Assembly: GCA_963573385.1 (NCBI GenBank)
Contig: CAUYLG010065727.1
Span: forward strand, 62,001 to 126,000
DNA length: 64,000 nucleotides
Source: Cacajao melanocephalus
Lineage: Eukaryota; Chordata; Mammalia; Primates; Pitheciidae
Direction: 5' to 3'
Numbering within the stretch: the first letter of the stretch is position 1; the number at the start of each line of letters is the position of its first letter. The notes under the pieces are model-generated. The model made no database searches, was not told the origin of the DNA, and saw only the letters and a program-made list of their open reading frames with translations. Positions 60,846 to 64,000 of this stretch are shown here, piece by piece. The translations under genes and the position numbers were made by a program.

Positions 60846-63129
60846 TTCTATTAGTCTTATTCATTTTATTTTAATCTCTTGAAAGCTCAGGTAAAAAGAA
60901 TTCTCTCTTAAAGAGACGACATCAAACACTGACAGATGAGATCAGACACTTGAAATTTCTCTCTAAAATAAAAGCTTTAAAAATCAATCTGCTATAGTTA
61001 AAAGTAATATTTCTTCTACAAGTCATTTCCATCCATTTAGAAAATACTGTCTGTTGTCCTGACTACAAAATGAAGTATATTTACTTTCCCAGAGAATTGA
61101 GAAAATTACTTTCTTGTATAAAGTTTTAAATATTAATTTATAAAATCATATACTAGATATATAAGAAATATAAAATTATTTTCAACTTCTGATATTTTTT
61201 CAGGCTTAGAAAGTATGTAAACCTTTGTAAAACTAAGGTCAGATTTATCATTTGCATAACAACATAATTTCTTAGATGCATTCTATGTTTCAAAACTTTT
61301 ATTGGAAAACTCTCAGCAAATAAAGTCTTTCAATGGTAGACTATGTAGAAATAATTCTAATTTTTTTACATGATCATTTTATTAAAGCATCAAATATATT
61401 AGAATTAACCTAATAAAATGTATTTTTTGATTTGAATTGGAGAGTAGAAATAAAAGGTAAAAGAGTGGAAGATACAGTACACTGGAAAAGTCAAGGTTCC
61501 TCCTACTATGCTCAAATTACTTGCCAGTATTAAATTCCATTTTACGGTACTTTGGTTGTCAGAAACTGTCACCAATGTCATGTAATAAAATATTTCTGCA
61601 AGGCTTTCTTAAAATTCAATGTAATTGTCTTGCAGGCATTCCAGTATCACACTTCTCATGTGTATAAACATTAGAGCTAAAGAAGGAAGAACAGAGTTTG
61701 TAAAGATGAGATTGTTTCTGCAGTGAACAGGAAAAGTACCTGCTTATATTAAAAACGAGATAAACTAACAAGAGTCTTCTCTTTGTATCTCAATGTTTCC
61801 AATTTAAATGTCTGAAGCTTTCTAAGTATAAATGAACGTTCTGAAAACATGCAAATGTTTTCTATAAATTCTTTTTTTTTTTCATTTCCCTTTCATCCTT
61901 AATGAGATCACAGACTACATACCCTTAAAATCAGAGCTCAGACGACTTTTTCAGGGCTTCTATATACAGGATATTTGGTAAGCACTGGGATGCCATATGC
62001 AGTTAAAGATTCAGGGGGGTTACTGCTTCTAAAAGACCTAAAACCTGTTTGCTTCCTATAATGAGTCTCTCGCACAGGAATTACTTATTACTTATGTTTA
62101 ATTCAGGTTTTAATAGCTATTTAGTCCAGATCTTCTTGTTCTGTTTGGCCAGATAAATAGACATAAAATTATGCTTATAAATAACAGATTTGTTGAAACT
62201 TTTATTAAGGAGAGAATACTTTGATAATATTTATAATCTCATTCTACATTAATTTTTTAGCTCTATTATTTTATATTGTGTTTAAAGCTTAAATTGGTGA
62301 TATATCAGTATAAAATCAATTAACCAAATATTTGTCAATACACCAAATTATTTTATGTGCTATAAACAAAATATGTCACTGACATACATTTCTGGTACCT
62401 GAGGAGCATTCCCTCAGAAAAGGAAAGAAGAAATACATGAGAATAAAATGCATGTTATTAAATATTCAATAACAATTGGAACAGGCAATAGTTACATGCC
62501 TTATTGCAAAACACAACAAATATTGCAATAGACATGCTAGAGGTCAAATTAGACAGGTTGCAATTTCATAAAGACTAACAAGATACTCTCAATGTTTATA
62601 AACCTGCCCTTGGGATACTTAAATCAAAGAAAAGATGACCAAGCAAACCTAATTGGTCTATATATAGCTTTCTTATTACCACCAAGAATTCTTTGCATCA
62701 AGTTTTTATTTTTAAATGAATATTGTCTGGTTTTAGAAAAACAACTGAAAGGCATGAAAACTGGAAAAGTATTCAACATTTTAAAATCTCAGTATTTTAC
62801 TTTCCAGAGGAGCTGGGGAAGAAAATGCTTTCAGTCGAAACACATCAAAACATCAGTGGGACAGACGGGTTCCCATGGAAAATGGGATACAGTGAATTAT
62901 ATAAAAGTAGTGTCTTTGTACTTATTCTGCCTGCATTTCCTCCTGAAAAATATGTGGCTGTTTGTGCCTCTGTAAATTAAACCAGAGCTGGGATAAATAT
63001 TAAAGTGTATGTGGAATGGCTAAAGAAAAAGAATTACTAACTTCAAATGGATACTCAGATGATAGTGGAAAGAGTGGTTGTGATAGAAAAATTATTTTCA
63101 ATTGTTGCAGAAAATCTGCAGAAAAATAA
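60846..63129. other. Unassigned stretch
   Basis: No gene or named repeat recognised. The 127-codon plus-strand frame at 62592-62975 has no recognisable domain, signal peptide or family resemblance and overlaps another frame (62723-62980), so I treat it as chance. A T-run lies at 61871-61882. Confidence 0.5.
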
Positions 63130-63245
63130 AAATACAATTCATTGTTATTTATTAACTTATATCTTTTGGCCTTGCTGAATTATTTATTTGTTGATTTTTG
63201 GTCATTTTCTGGATACTGGACCATGTCATCTGTGAATAAAGATGG
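63130..63245 (-). mobile_element. LINE-1 ORF2 fragment, antisense (left part)
   Basis: GATTTTTGGTCATTTTCTGG, then GACCATGTCATCTGTGAATA is the reversed LINE-1 ORF2 reverse transcriptase region around the catalytic motif. Interrupted by the MLT1 LTR and resumes at 63616. Confidence 0.7.
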
Positions 63246-63615
63246 TGTCTTAGTCTGTTCAGAATGTTATAACAAAATACTTTAGATGAGGTAATTTATA
63301 AACAACAGAAATGTTGTACTCTCAGATCTGGAGGCTAGAAAGTTTGAAATCAAAGAGCTGTCAAATGGAAGGTCTGGTGAGGGTCCTGTTTCTCATAGAT
63401 GAAGCCTTCTAGTTGTGTTCTCACATGATGGAGGAGGCTAGCTAACTAACTCCCTGGAGTCTCTTTTTTAACGGCAATAACTTTAATCATGAGGGCTCCA
63501 CCCTCATGGCATAACCACTTCCCAAAAATCCCTACCATATAATGCCATTATTTTTGAAGTTAAGATTACAACATATGAATTTGTCAGAAGAGACTGAAAC
63601 ATTCAGACCATAGCA
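63246..63615 (-). mobile_element. MLT1-type MaLR solo LTR, antisense
   Basis: Complete reversed LTR of about 370 bases: TGTCTTAGTCTGTTCAGAAT, AGATGAGGTAATTTATAAAC, AACAGAAATGTTG, GGTCTGGTGAGGGTCCTG, TTGTGTTCTCACATGATGG, AGGGCTCCACCCTCATGGC, ACAACATATGAATTTG and GACCATAGCA. Flanking five bases (GATGG and CCAGT) do not match, so the target duplication is not visible. Confidence 0.9.
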
Positions 63616-64000
63616 CCAGTTTTTATTTATTTATTGCCAATTTTCAATTTTTGCTCCCTTTTCTTAATAAACTAGTTAAGGAATACAGAACCGTTTAGTA
63701 GACATGGCAAAAGTACACACCCTTTCCTTGCCTCTGATTTTTATGAAAAAAGTGTTCAATACTTTACTATTAAGTATGATATTAACTGTTAAGTTAGCTG
63801 AACTTTATAGATGACTTTTATCAGATTTCAAAATATTCTGTGTGTATATATTATTATGTTTATCATGAACTATGCCACATTTGCGACAAATGTTTTTTCT
63901 TACATCTATTGAGATGATTACATAATGTTTCTTCTTAATTCTCTTAATCTGATTAAGAATTTTAAAAAATTTTAAATGTGGTTTCATAAATGTTTAACTA
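63616..64000 (-). mobile_element. LINE-1 ORF2 fragment, antisense (right part), runs off the window
   Basis: Continuation of the split LINE-1: CCTTTCCTTGCCTCTGATTT, ACTATTAAGTATGATATTAAC, CATCTATTGAGATGATTACA and TTAATTCTCTTAATCTGAT follow the reversed reverse-transcriptase coding region of ORF2. The 60-codon minus-strand frame at 63805-63987 contains a degenerate VIISIDVRKN string, echoing the ISIDAEKAF motif of LINE-1 RT; broken. Confidence 0.8.

Noticed and set aside
62592..62975. 127-codon frame, possible small gene
   Set aside because: No domain or family resemblance, overlapping frame in another phase, no promoter or exon signal seen.

Overview
This window looks like ordinary primate (probably human) nuclear DNA from a gene-poor, AT-rich region. 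The evidence is the repeat content: dimeric Alu elements, LINE-1 copies of primate-specific (L1PB-like) and older mammalian (L1M) type, MaLR-type LTRs (MST/MLT1), a MADE1 mini-element, Tigger and hAT DNA transposons, and old MIR and L2 copies. I found no host protein-coding gene, exon chain, rRNA, tRNA or CRISPR array. Every long open frame I could explain lies in a transposable element, and the others look like chance frames in AT-rich DNA.

Layout. 0-3.5 kb: an MLT1-type LTR piece, a short local duplication, and a Tigger transposon (1512-3491) with recognisable ends, itself interrupted by a small antisense LINE-1 tail and an ERV LTR. 4.6-10.8 kb: a nearly complete but dead sense LINE-1 (4634-9809) with 5'UTR, ORF1 and ORF2 remnants, abutting in inverted orientation a compact LINE-1 that has a 5'UTR and a 3' end but no ORFs (9928-10784). 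11-17.3 kb: old antisense L1M pieces, an MST-type LTR, one Alu and an 82-bp Alu stub. 18.1-21.1 kb: a solo MaLR LTR directly followed by a MaLR provirus with both LTRs, whose interior carries a four-copy 38-bp minisatellite. 22.3-26.3 kb: L1M 3' ends flank a decayed ERVL-type pol remnant (RNase H to integrase) that was hit by an antisense MST LTR with a perfect 5-bp target duplication.

26-36 kb is sparse: one Alu, a MER5-like hAT mini-element, MIR copies, a CA tract and an LTR fragment. 36.5-40.1 kb: an Alu, then the antisense 5' half of an old LINE-1, interrupted by an 80-bp MADE1 hairpin of the kind that gives rise to miR-548 microRNAs. 41-49.4 kb: L2, MIR, a possible HAL1 piece, an Alu and an MLT1C-like LTR. 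49-64 kb is mostly unassigned, with three LTR-like blocks, an L2, a hAT fragment, a 20-bp minisatellite, a second L1PB-like 3' end, and at the right edge an antisense LINE-1 split by an MLT1 LTR and running off the window.

The elements do not form a pathway; the interest lies in nesting, recombination and the few sequences that could be transcribed or structured. I see no previously undescribed system. The best candidates for a second look are the ORF-less LINE-1, the MADE1 hairpin, the MaLR LTR array, and the two minisatellites. Subfamily names are from recognition of diagnostic motifs, not from a database search.
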